64,000 nucleotides of DNA, from assembly GCF_019083805.1 (NCBI RefSeq), contig NZ_JAHRDV010000003.1:124001-188000 (forward strand). Reading direction: 5' to 3'. Under the pieces are notes generated by a model. That model did no database searches. It had not been told where the DNA came from and saw only the letters and a program-made list of their open reading frames with translations. The stretch's first letter is position 1. The number at the start of each line of letters is the position of its first letter. Of this stretch, positions 8,707 through 16,876 are shown piece by piece. The translations under genes were made by a program, and so were the position numbers. This DNA comes from Acetobacter estunensis. Lineage in GTDB: Bacteria > Pseudomonadota > Alphaproteobacteria > Acetobacterales > Acetobacteraceae.

Positions 8707-9693
8707 ATGCCCTCATCACCCGCACGCCCCCTGCTCCTTGATCAGATCGGCGGTCCCATTGCCGCCGTTCTGGCTGACTATGCGCAGCAGGTGCGCGTCG
8801 TAGCGGGAGATCGCGATAAGGCTGAACCCTGGCGGACTGAAGGTGCGGACATTCTGTTCACCGGCCCCTCTCCAAGCTGGGCAAATGCCCCATCATCTCC
8901 ACCCGCTTCATGGCAGGATGGTCCGTGCTGGGTTCAGGTGGCATCAGCCGGAATCGACAGTTTTCCGAAATGGTTGACGGAAGGGCGGATCGTCACCTGT
9001 GGGCGCGGAGATGCCGCCACACCGATTGCGGAATACGTGATGTCCGCCCTGCTCCACTATGAGCGTCAGATCGACGCGCTGCATCCGACCACGCCGCAGG
9101 AATGGGTGAAGGTGACAACGCCTTTCCGACACACGCCCATCACCGGAACCCTACACGGGCGAACTCTGGGACTGGCGGGGTACGGTGCAATCGGGCGTGC
9201 CATCGCCCTCCGTGCCCGTGTTTTCGGAATGCGTATTCGCGTGCTGCGTCGCGGTTCATGGGCAGAGACGGAGGATGGCATCGAACCCGTCTCGTCACTG
9301 AGCGAACTCTTTCGCCAGTCCGATCATCTCGTTCTCGCCATGCCGCTCACCAATGAGACACGCGGCATCGTCAATTTCGATGTCCTGCGTGAAGCAAAGC
9401 CGGGATTGCATCTCGTCAATGTCGCACGTGGTGCGTTGGTGGATCAGGACGCACTCCTGAAAGCCCTTGATGCCGGTCGTCCGGCTTTCGCCACTCTGGA
9501 TGTCACCGCGCCCGAGCCTCTGCCTGCCGGGCACCCTCTCTACCTCCATCCCCGTGTGCGACTGACCCCGCATATCAGCTGGGTCGGACCGGATGTGCGC
9601 GCCAATCTAGCACGGCGCATCCGCACCAATCTGTCACGTTTCCTCAACAATGAACCTCTCCTCGACACGATCGACCCGACACGCGGTTACTGA
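8707..9693 (+). CDS. D-2-hydroxyacid dehydrogenase (NAD(P)-dependent)
   Basis: A 328-residue Rossmann enzyme of the D-isomer-specific 2-hydroxyacid dehydrogenase family, interconverting a 2-hydroxy acid and a 2-keto acid in the cytoplasm. It has the cofactor motif LAGYGAIGRAIA, the catalytic Arg in VNVARGALVD, the Glu in VTAPEPLP and the His in TPHISWVGPD. The start at 8707 lies seven bases after the monooxygenase stop; no strong ribosome site is seen, so it may depend on translational coupling. The in-frame start at 8650 would overlap the upstream gene. In this operon it could process the carbon skeleton left after desulfonation, which is inference. Confidence 0.88.
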   Translation: MPSSPARPLLLDQIGGPIAAVLADYAQQVRVVAGDRDKAEPWRTEGADILFTGPSPSWANAPSSPPASWQDGPCWVQVASAGIDSFPKWLTEGRIVTCGRGDAATPIAEYVMSALLHYERQIDALHPTTPQEWVKVTTPFRHTPITGTLHGRTLGLAGYGAIGRAIALRARVFGMRIRVLRRGSWAETEDGIEPVSSLSELFRQSDHLVLAMPLTNETRGIVNFDVLREAKPGLHLVNVARGALVDQDALLKALDAGRPAFATLDVTAPEPLPAGHPLYLHPRVRLTPHISWVGPDVRANLARRIRTNLSRFLNNEPLLDTIDPTRGY

Positions 9694-9719
9694 ACGCGCA
9701 AAACGAAGGATCCTTCTTC

Positions 9720-10514
9720 ATGAACGCCATCTCTCCCCTTTCTCCACCCAAGGCCCGCACCTACCGTCTTGAGCCGCGTCCACCTGCCACGTCGCATGAA
9801 GAGGAACGTCTGCACCGCAAGCAGCGGCTGGCCGCGACATTCCGCCTGTTCGGCCGGTATGGTTTCGATCAGGGACTGGCTGGCCACGTGACTGCGCGCG
9901 ATCCGGAATTTCCTGATCAATACTGGATCAACCCATTGGGTGTGCATTTCTCCCAGATCCGCACGTCCAATCTTCAGCTTGTCGATCATGAGGGCAACAT
10001 TCTCATCGGCAATCGTCCGATCAACACGGCGGGCTTCACCATCCATTCCGCATTGCACAAAGCCCGCCCAGACGTGATTGCCGCTGCCCACACCCATTCC
10101 ACCTATGGCAAAGCCTTCTCGGCGCTCGGCATACCTCTCCTCCCACTCACACAGGATTCCTGCGCTTTTTACGAAGATCATGCCGTGTTTGACCCCTTCT
10201 CAGGCGTGGTTCTGGAAGACAGCGAAGGCGAACGGCTGGCGGAAACACTGGACAGTCACAAGGCGCTCATTCTGCAGAACCACGGCCTGCTGACGGTAGG
10301 TCACACCGTGGAAGCCGCTGCATGGCGTTTCATCGCCATGGACAACGCCGCTCATGCCCAGCTTCTCGCGCAGGCTGCAGGCCCGGTGAAACCCATCGCT
10401 CCCGATATCGCCCGCAAAACTGCGGCACAGGTCGGCACCGAACAGGGTGGTTATTTCTCGTTCCAGCCCTTGTGGGACTGGATCGTGGCACAGGAGCCCG
10501 ATCTCCTCGACTAA
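9720..10514 (+). CDS. Class II aldolase/adducin family protein
   Basis: A 264-residue protein of the fuculose-phosphate aldolase/adducin fold, usually a zinc-dependent aldolase, epimerase or decarboxylase. The zinc-site motifs are present: AAHTHSTYGKAFS and LQNHGLLTVG, with ALHKARPDV before the first. The N-terminus has LAATFRLFGRYGFDQGLAGHVTARDPE, typical of adducin-like members rather than of sugar-phosphate aldolases. It follows the hydroxyacid dehydrogenase by 26 bases and precedes the thiol dioxygenase by 26 bases. A carbon-carbon cleavage step on a hydroxy or keto acid is possible; the substrate is unknown. Confidence 0.88.
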   Translation: MNAISPLSPPKARTYRLEPRPPATSHEEERLHRKQRLAATFRLFGRYGFDQGLAGHVTARDPEFPDQYWINPLGVHFSQIRTSNLQLVDHEGNILIGNRPINTAGFTIHSALHKARPDVIAAAHTHSTYGKAFSALGIPLLPLTQDSCAFYEDHAVFDPFSGVVLEDSEGERLAETLDSHKALILQNHGLLTVGHTVEAAAWRFIAMDNAAHAQLLAQAAGPVKPIAPDIARKTAAQVGTEQGGYFSFQPLWDWIVAQEPDLLD

Positions 10515-10540
10515 CCCTTTTTCACAGGCAGGAGTTTTCC

Positions 10541-11140
10541 ATGGCCACGATTTCCCCTCTGCGTGACTTCATCGTTGATTTCACAAAACTTCATGACTCA
10601 AGAAAGAACGCACAGACACTCCAGACCGAAGGAGCCGCACTCCTTCGCAGGCTTGTTTCACGCGACGACTGGTTACCTGACGAGTTCGCCCAACCCAGTC
10701 CGGAACGTTACAGTCAGTATCTCCTGCATTGCGATCCGCTGGAGCGTTTCTCTGTCGTCAGTTTCGTCTGGGGCCCTGGACAGAAGACGCCACTTCACGA
10801 TCATCGTGTCTGGGGATTGATCGGAATGCTGCGTGGGCGCGAGAGCGAGACGCAGTATGAGCGGGACGAAAATGGTCATTTTCATGCCAACGACACCACT
10901 TTTCTCGAACCCGGCGAAGTGGCGCCCCTCACCCCCGGCATCAACGATTACCATCTGGTGGCCAATGCGCTGGAGGATCAGACTTCCATCTCCATCCATG
11001 TCTATGGCGCCAATATCGGTGGTGTGGCCCGCGCCACCTATGACCCCGAAACCGGCACGGAAAAAAGCTTCATCTCGGGCTATTCCAACCAGGAAACACC
11101 CAATCTGTGGGACCGATCTCGTGAAAGACAGGCCGCATGA
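10541..11140 (+). CDS. Cysteine dioxygenase-type thiol dioxygenase (cupin)
   Basis: A 199-residue non-heme iron cupin that oxidises a thiol to a sulfinate in the cytoplasm. I chose ATG 10541, which has CAGGAG just upstream; the frame extends to 10322 but that lies inside the aldolase gene. The three-His iron site is visible: PLHDHRVWG (His86, His88) and NDYHLVAN (His138), with Tyr155 in SIHVYG near the expected substrate Tyr. The family contains cysteine dioxygenase and 3-mercaptopropionate dioxygenase, and I cannot tell which applies. It overlaps the rhodanese start (ATGA, 11137-11140), so the two are translationally coupled. Confidence 0.9.
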   Translation: MATISPLRDFIVDFTKLHDSRKNAQTLQTEGAALLRRLVSRDDWLPDEFAQPSPERYSQYLLHCDPLERFSVVSFVWGPGQKTPLHDHRVWGLIGMLRGRESETQYERDENGHFHANDTTFLEPGEVAPLTPGINDYHLVANALEDQTSISIHVYGANIGGVARATYDPETGTEKSFISGYSNQETPNLWDRSRERQAA

Positions 11141-12750
11141 ACGCCCTTTCTCCCTCTGATGCTCCGCTGACCGGAGTCTCTTCCGAAACCGTGCGCGAAC
11201 GACTACGTGCAGGCGAGGAAATCGCTCTGCTCGATGTGCGCGAGGAAGCCCCCTTCGCGGCAGGTCATCCTCTCTTTGCCGTCAATCTGCCGCTGGGGCG
11301 CATTGAGGAACGTGTGACGGGTCTTATACCACGGCGCACGGCACCCATCGTGGTGTATGACAACGGTGAGGGTCGCGCCCGAACTGCGGTCGGATTACTC
11401 CGCCAACTGGGTTATACCAACGTCTCGGTGCTGGCGGGTGGTCTGGACGGATGGCGCGTATCGGGAGGTGAACTGTTCATTGACGTGAACGTGCCCTCCA
11501 AGGCGTTCGGTGAGTTGGTCGAGCATGTCCGCCACACACCGTCCCTTTCGGCGGAAGAGGTGCATGCCCGCATCGCACGAGGAGATGATCTCGTCATTCT
11601 CGATGCCCGACGCTTTGTGGAATACAACACGATGTCCATTCCCGGTGGCCGCTCCGTGCCAGGTGGAGAGCTTGCCCTACGTACCCGCGACATCGCGCCC
11701 TCACCCGATACCACTGTGATCGTAAACTGTGCCGGTCGCACGCGCTCGATCATCGGCACGCAATCTCTCGTGAATGCGGGCCTTCCCAATCCGGTATTCG
11801 CGCTGCGCAATGGCACCATCGGCTGGACACTGGCCGGATTTGGACTCGATCACGGCGCAACACGAAAAGCCCCTGACCCTACAGAAGAAAATCACGAAAG
11901 AGCGCGACACAGAGCGCGCGAACTGGCCGAGAAGACTCGCGTGCGGAACATTACAGCCGAACAGTTGCGCGCGTTGGAAAATGAAACCGGCCGCACACTC
12001 TACCGTCTGGATGTCCGCTCCCCCGAGGAATACGAAGTCGACCACCTGGCCGGCTTCCGCTCCGCTCCCGGCGGCCAACTTGTGCAGGCAACGGATGAAT
12101 GGATTGGCGTACGTCATGGCACGATCGTGCTTACCGACACAGACGGCGTACGTGCCCGCATGACTGGCCACTGGCTGCGTCAGCTTGGATGGAAACACGT
12201 CTATGTTCTGGATAACTGGGAAGGACTGAAACACGCAACTGGACCGGAACCGACCCTGCTGGCACGCCCTCTTTCCCCTGTCCCGGTCATCACCGCCGAG
12301 GAACTGGAAACGGAACTTACCGGAGTGACCCCACCGCTGGTGCTCGATCTTGCCACAAGCCGAACATTTCGTGCGGCTCATGTGCCCGGCGCATTCTTCA
12401 TCCTTCCCACAGACCTGACAGCACATCGACGTGTACAGAACGCCAGAAACGTCGTTTTGACATCTCCCGATGGCGTAGCCGCACATATTGCCGCCTTGCG
12501 ACTGGAAGAAAACGGTGTGAGGACGCGGGTACTGAAGGGAGGCTCGGCAGAATGGAAGACGGCGGGCCGCCCGCTTGCCTCCGGCCTCACTGATGACAAT
12601 GCTCTTTCGGCACCCATCGATGTCTATAAGCGGCCTTACGAAGGCACGGATAATGCCCGTGAAGCCATGCAGGCCTATCTCGACTGGGAGTTCGGTCTCA
12701 TCGCTCAGCTTGAACGCGACGGCACACATGGGTTTTCAGTGTTGGAATAA
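11137..12750 (+). CDS. Four-domain rhodanese-like sulfurtransferase
   Basis: A 537-residue protein made of four tandem rhodanese homology domains (about residues 15-115, 135-235, 270-370 and 385-485) plus a C-terminal helix region with YKRPYEG. Only the second domain has the persulfide-carrying cysteine (NCAGRTRS, Cys198). The equivalent positions in the others are Asp75 (YDNGEGRA), Asp334 (TDTDGVRA) and Ser443 (TSPDGVAA), so these are probably structural or substrate-binding. Known rhodaneses move sulfane sulfur between thiols, thiosulfate or cyanide. The overlap with the thiol dioxygenase gene suggests linked thiol and sulfane-sulfur oxidation. It is the last gene of the operon, followed by two hairpins. 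Confidence 0.92.
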   Translation: MNALSPSDAPLTGVSSETVRERLRAGEEIALLDVREEAPFAAGHPLFAVNLPLGRIEERVTGLIPRRTAPIVVYDNGEGRARTAVGLLRQLGYTNVSVLAGGLDGWRVSGGELFIDVNVPSKAFGELVEHVRHTPSLSAEEVHARIARGDDLVILDARRFVEYNTMSIPGGRSVPGGELALRTRDIAPSPDTTVIVNCAGRTRSIIGTQSLVNAGLPNPVFALRNGTIGWTLAGFGLDHGATRKAPDPTEENHERARHRARELAEKTRVRNITAEQLRALENETGRTLYRLDVRSPEEYEVDHLAGFRSAPGGQLVQATDEWIGVRHGTIVLTDTDGVRARMTGHWLRQLGWKHVYVLDNWEGLKHATGPEPTLLARPLSPVPVITAEELETELTGVTPPLVLDLATSRTFRAAHVPGAFFILPTDLTAHRRVQNARNVVLTSPDGVAAHIAALRLEENGVRTRVLKGGSAEWKTAGRPLASGLTDDNALSAPIDVYKRPYEGTDNAREAMQAYLDWEFGLIAQLERDGTHGFSVLE

Positions 12751-12774
12751 GCCTGCTTCACTGAATGTGCCAAG

Positions 12775-12808
12775 AAAAGGGAGAAGCGAACATACGCTTC
12801 TCCCTTTT
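12775..12808. terminator. Strong bidirectional intrinsic terminator
   Basis: A perfect 14-bp inverted repeat, AAAAGGGAGAAGCG (12775-12788) and CGCTTCTCCCTTTT (12795-12808), with a six-base loop. A T-rich end is present on both strands. It lies between the convergent rhodanese and TonB receptor genes and can stop transcripts from both. Confidence 0.9.
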
Positions 12809-12820
12809 CTATTTTGGGAA

Positions 12821-12840
12821 CGGGCCTCTCTTTCGGCCCG
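12821..12840. terminator. Second hairpin between convergent genes
   Basis: A short GC-rich stem, CGGGCC (12821-12826) pairing with GGCCCG (12835-12840), sits just before the end of the TonB receptor gene. It has no T tract. It may support the stronger terminator next to it, or may be chance. Confidence 0.35.
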
Positions 12841-12851
12841 TCCCTCGCCTC

Positions 12852-15236
12852 CTACAACGTGAAGCGGGCGGTCACGAAAATCGTTCGCGGATCGGCATAA
12901 TAACCAGAATAATAGATCGGCACTCCGTTTCCCTGCGTAAAAGCAGTTCCCTGAAGATAGCGATGGTCAAGAAGGTTCCGTCCCTGCGCCTGCAACTGCC
13001 AGCGTTTGTCCGGACTGGTCCAGCTCATCATTGCGTTGACATAGGTCTGGGGCGGAATCCGATCCTGACGATTGGCAAGCGATGTCGTGTGCAGGCTGCT
13101 TTGGAACGAAACATCGGCACCGATCACAAATGTCCCCGGCAGGGGAACAGGGATACGATAGGTCAGAGAACCCGCCGTCTGAAAACGCGGTGACCACGGC
13201 AGGGGCGCGCCGGCATAAGGCGTCGTGTTGTAAAGGCTTCCGTCAGCCAGTGTTATGCGACTGGCATTCCCTTTGAATTTATCAAGCACGGAGTAAAGAT
13301 AAGAGGCAGTATAGTGCAGTTCGAGATCCTTCGTGATCTTCACGAATGTTTCGATTTCGGCACCAGCGGAATGCCCCTTGCCCGCATTGAACCGACGACT
13401 CAGCCCCGATGAGGGATCAAGCGTGGTCAACTGGATATCGTCAAACTGGTTCCAGAACAGCGCACCGTTGAAGCGCACACGCCCCGGCAGCAGGTCAGAT
13501 TTCAACCCCACTTCATAGGTTGTTACAATCTCGGGCTTGTAGGGAATGGACGCTTGCAGGCTTCCTGTGGCACCCGCCGACTGAGCGCGAAAATCATACC
13601 CTGCTGACTTGCCACCCTGTGAAATGGACGCATACGTCATCAGATGAGGCAGAGCCTGCCAAGTGATCGCGCCTTTCGGAAGAAGCTGTATCCAGCTCTT
13701 TCGTCCAGAAGCCGTCCACGCCACACCGCCCTGCGGACTGGAAGACAGCAGCGTCGCAAGCTGATTGGCAACCGTGGTGATGTGATTACCTCCGGCAAGA
13801 TAGCTAAGCGTTTCAGAGTTTGAATGATTTTCCCAGTTGAAGCGCAGTCCAGCCGTTAACGTCACAGTGGGCGTGAGGTGATAATGCGCTTCTCCATACA
13901 CAGCCCAGTTGCGATTGAGCTGGTCGATCACAGCATTGACCGGCATGTAACGGATCTGCGCTGGATCATTGGTCATTGTGCCATAAGAATTATTCGCGTT
14001 GCGGTTGGTGAACCAGTCCTCATAAAGGAAATACGCGCCGACATTGAAATCCACTTTGCCGTAATCGCCATGCAGGCGAAATTCTTGAGAATACATCCGA
14101 TCCTTGTAATAGAGCTGCTGCGATCCACGCGAATAGATATCACCGTAGTTGTCGTACATGCCTTTGTCATCATATCCACGAATGCCAGTGATCGAGAACA
14201 AGGTCAGACGTGAGGAAATGGTGTAACGGATATTTCCTGTAAACCCGGCCTGCGAATAATTGTTCTTAGGAAAAGCCGGATTGTAATTGCCGTATTTGTA
14301 ACCATTCAGAAGGTTGCCCACACCGCGATTGGTGCTGCCATCCACTGTACCGTCAAAAGCAAGCGTAATGTCCCAGTCCTGATTGGGCGTGAAGCGAAGT
14401 TTACCGCGGGCCTGCGTGTAATCGATGTTATTGGTGTCCTTGTCCACCGCATAATTGTGATCGATCCCGCCCCGCCCATGGTGATCGAAGGCCAAGCTGC
14501 CATATATTTTGTCCTTCAGGATCGCACCGCTGGCCGCCACACCGATCTGCCATTCGTTATAGGTGCCGTAACCGGTTTGGACCACAACGCGCCGCTTGTT
14601 GGTAGGCACGAGAGTATTGATGTGCACTCCTCCCCCTTCGGACTGATGGCCGATCGACGTTACAGGGCCACGGTCGATCTGGATGTTCTCCACATCCAGC
14701 AGTTCCTGCATATTGCCCATGTTACGCGGCAGGTACACTCCGTCGATATAGGTACCCACGGACGGCTCACCCTGTGGATCAATCTCACCAATGCCACGGA
14801 TGAAGTAATTCGTGACAGAATAACCCGGCATATTATTGGGAATGTACAGATTGGGCGTCAGACGCGCGAGTTGTTTCGTACTCTGCACCCCCAGCCGATC
14901 GAGCCGCGCAGCTGACATCAACGTGGCGGATGAGGGTGTTTTCTGAAGTACGGCCTCTTTACGGGCGGTGCGACTTTTGCCCGCGATGCTCACCGTCTCA
15001 GCCTGATCGGATGCTCGCACCGCAGCAGGGGTCTTGGCATGACGGGGCGAATGGCCGGAAACAGAGCTACCGTTATCAGGCGCTACATGCCGGGTGACCG
15101 CTGTTGCCGCGAAAGCATCCTGTGCCGATCCAAAAAAAAGAAGCGTCGCGCAGCATGTCGTCTGAAACAGGAGATGGGAACGGACACGTTGGTTTCCCAC
15201 ATATTCAGTCAAAACAGTGCCATGACGCAAATGCAT
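12852..15236 (-). CDS. TonB-dependent outer-membrane receptor
   Basis: A 794-residue receptor of the FyuA/iron-complex outer-membrane type. The start at 15236 follows GAGG by five bases and gives an N-terminal export signal (hydrophobic TTCCATLLFFGSA, cleavage near AFA). A TonB-box-like stretch with ETVSIAG precedes the plug domain (LMSAARLDRLGVQSTKQLARLTPNLYI, YFIRGIGEIDPQGEP, TYIDGVYLPRNMG, VENIQIDRGP). The rest is a 22-strand barrel with a C-terminal strand ending FVTARFTL. Such receptors import large or scarce ligands using ExbB-ExbD-TonB, all encoded at 20576-23196. The neighbours suggest an organosulfur ligand, but siderophore uptake cannot be excluded. Confidence 0.92.
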   Translation of the reverse strand: MHLRHGTVLTEYVGNQRVRSHLLFQTTCCATLLFFGSAQDAFAATAVTRHVAPDNGSSVSGHSPRHAKTPAAVRASDQAETVSIAGKSRTARKEAVLQKTPSSATLMSAARLDRLGVQSTKQLARLTPNLYIPNNMPGYSVTNYFIRGIGEIDPQGEPSVGTYIDGVYLPRNMGNMQELLDVENIQIDRGPVTSIGHQSEGGGVHINTLVPTNKRRVVVQTGYGTYNEWQIGVAASGAILKDKIYGSLAFDHHGRGGIDHNYAVDKDTNNIDYTQARGKLRFTPNQDWDITLAFDGTVDGSTNRGVGNLLNGYKYGNYNPAFPKNNYSQAGFTGNIRYTISSRLTLFSITGIRGYDDKGMYDNYGDIYSRGSQQLYYKDRMYSQEFRLHGDYGKVDFNVGAYFLYEDWFTNRNANNSYGTMTNDPAQIRYMPVNAVIDQLNRNWAVYGEAHYHLTPTVTLTAGLRFNWENHSNSETLSYLAGGNHITTVANQLATLLSSSPQGGVAWTASGRKSWIQLLPKGAITWQALPHLMTYASISQGGKSAGYDFRAQSAGATGSLQASIPYKPEIVTTYEVGLKSDLLPGRVRFNGALFWNQFDDIQLTTLDPSSGLSRRFNAGKGHSAGAEIETFVKITKDLELHYTASYLYSVLDKFKGNASRITLADGSLYNTTPYAGAPLPWSPRFQTAGSLTYRIPVPLPGTFVIGADVSFQSSLHTTSLANRQDRIPPQTYVNAMMSWTSPDKRWQLQAQGRNLLDHRYLQGTAFTQGNGVPIYYSGYYADPRTIFVTARFTL

Positions 15237-15462
15237 TGTCGCCTCGGTCTCATGTGCAAGAGGGAAGAAATGAGAAGAATACTAACTCTCCTTCACTCTC
15301 CGCTATGTCCTCAAATGCACTCGGATCGTCCATCAACTAATGCAAAAGACTGAAATGATGCCTTCTGTTCGGTCGCTCTTCCCGACATTTATCCAACAGT
15401 CGAGTATTTTTCATACTCGAAACATCTCAATCCATGAAAAGATAAATACACCATAATTCCAA
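15237..15462. promoter_or_regulatory. Divergent promoter region between TonB receptor and sulfonate-binding protein genes
   Basis: About 226 bases between divergent start codons, with several AT-rich patches (15340-15460). It should carry promoters for both genes. No defined operator, riboswitch fold or repeat was recognised. Confidence 0.4.
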
Positions 15463-16467
15463 ATGGAAACACGCATGACGTCTTTGGATCCACGTATATC
15501 TCGCCGTCATTTCGGTCTCGGAGCGCTCTCCATTCTCGGAGCTTCGCTCCCGATCTCTCCGCGCCGCGCCCACGCGGCAAACCTCTCATCCATCACTCTG
15601 CGTGTTGCCAGCTTTCGCGGTATGGATTCCACAATCATTCCTGCTGCCGAGCTCGCGGATTTTCCATACAAAGTGGAATTCAGTGAGTTCAATTCAGGCA
15701 ATCTCATTGCTCAAGCCATCAACGCCAATGCTGTCGACCTGGGTGGATGGAGCGAGATTCCTCTTGTCTTCATCGCGGCTTCCGCTGCGCGGGTGAAGAT
15801 AGTTGCAACAATCGATGGTCCCACAACCAATCAAGCAGTCGTTGTACCCGCAAACTCTCCCGCCCGTTCATTCGCCGATCTGAAAGGTCGGAAAGTTGGC
15901 TATATCCGTTCGACTACAGCACATTATTTCCTGATACGAATGCTTCAGAAAGTTGGTCTTACATTTGCCGATATCACGCCGGTCCCACTCGGAATGAGTC
16001 AGGGCCTCACAGCACTGAAATCAGGCAGTCTGGACGCCTGGGCAACCTATGGTTACGTCATTCCGCTTCTCATGGCTGATGGTTTCGGCCGCATTCTCGA
16101 AAGTGCCGAAAATATCCTCTCCGGCCATTACTTCATCGGCGCCAACCCACTCCGGCTTCCCAACCCAGATTTTCGAGCAGCCGCAGCGGATTACATCAAC
16201 CGCCTCGGTAAAGCCTATACACTTCTCACACAGAACAAAACACGGTGGGCGAAAGCCATTTCCCCTATCATCCAGATACCCGAACCCATTGTACTGAGCG
16301 ATCTCGACGCTCAAAATCGTCCCTACCGCATACGCCCATGGAATGATGGTGATATCCAGAGCGCCCAGATTGTTGCCGATACTTTTGTAGAACAGCGCCT
16401 CATTCCCTCACGGCCAGACCTGAAGTCCGTCTTCTCCAATGAATTAACAGCCCTCCTGACCGGCTGA
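15463..16467 (+). CDS. Orphan Tat-exported sulfonate-type ABC substrate-binding protein
   Basis: A 334-residue periplasmic binding protein; starts at 15463 or 15475 are both possible. A twin-arginine signal (SRRHFGLGALS, cleavage near AHAA) precedes an SsuA-like domain: LRVASFRGMDSTIIPAAELADFPYKVEF, NAVDLGGWSEIPLVFIAA, VVPANSPARSFADLKGRKVGYIR and LDAWATYGYVIPLL. It ends with a C-terminal helix region. No permease or ATPase gene lies next to it, so it either shares one of the two transporters at 2393-4146 and 25768-27380, or pairs with one elsewhere. It is convergent with the ferredoxin/FAD operon, 17 bases away. Confidence 0.88.
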   Translation: METRMTSLDPRISRRHFGLGALSILGASLPISPRRAHAANLSSITLRVASFRGMDSTIIPAAELADFPYKVEFSEFNSGNLIAQAINANAVDLGGWSEIPLVFIAASAARVKIVATIDGPTTNQAVVVPANSPARSFADLKGRKVGYIRSTTAHYFLIRMLQKVGLTFADITPVPLGMSQGLTALKSGSLDAWATYGYVIPLLMADGFGRILESAENILSGHYFIGANPLRLPNPDFRAAAADYINRLGKAYTLLTQNKTRWAKAISPIIQIPEPIVLSDLDAQNRPYRIRPWNDGDIQSAQIVADTFVEQRLIPSRPDLKSVFSNELTALLTG

Positions 16468-16483
16468 TGTACTACTAGAGTCG

Positions 16484-16876
16484 TCAGGAAAACTTCGCCT
16501 CGGAAAATAGCGGGTCTTCATGCCTCTTCTTTTGTCGTGCATAACGTTCAGAAGAAATTTCCACGCCTTCACGCAACAATGGCCCCAGTCGCCAGAAATT
16601 ACGCAAAGGATCCGCACTGGCTCCATCCCATCCGTAATCATGTCGGATTTGTCCAAGAGGATCATGGGACAGCTCATCGCGCCGCACAGCATCCACACCT
16701 ACATAGAGCGCATCGTGAGGGCAATAGACTTCACACATAAAGCATATCTGGCATTGATCCGGACGAGCAACAGTCGGAGCCTGTTCTTCCTGTCCCATAT
16801 CCAGGACATGATCCGGGCAGGCCACAACACAGGTATTGCAACCGGTGCAACGCTCCTCAAGAATGTCTATGGTCAT
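16484..16876 (-). CDS. Two-cluster 4Fe-4S ferredoxin (AprB-like electron carrier)
   Basis: A 130-residue cytoplasmic iron-sulfur protein with two complete 4Fe-4S motifs: Cys10, 13, 16, 20 (CTGCNTCVVACP) and Cys42, 45, 48, 52 (CQICFMCEVYCP). A 70-residue tail without cysteines follows (DYGWDGASADPLRNFWRLG). The layout resembles adenylylsulfate reductase beta subunits and similar partners of flavoproteins. Its start overlaps the stop of the FAD protein gene by four bases (16873-16876), so the two are coupled and very likely form a complex in which this protein hands electrons to or from the flavoprotein. No sulfate-activation gene (sat) is nearby, so APS reduction is not assumed. Confidence 0.88.
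   Translation of the reverse strand: MTIDILEERCTGCNTCVVACPDHVLDMGQEEQAPTVARPDQCQICFMCEVYCPHDALYVGVDAVRRDELSHDPLGQIRHDYGWDGASADPLRNFWRLGPLLREGVEISSERYARQKKRHEDPLFSEAKFS

Noticed and set aside
11701-12729. Long 342-codon open frame antisense to the rhodanese gene
   Set aside because: The plus strand encodes four clear rhodanese domains; the antisense frame has low-complexity Cys/Arg composition typical of a shadow in GC-rich DNA.
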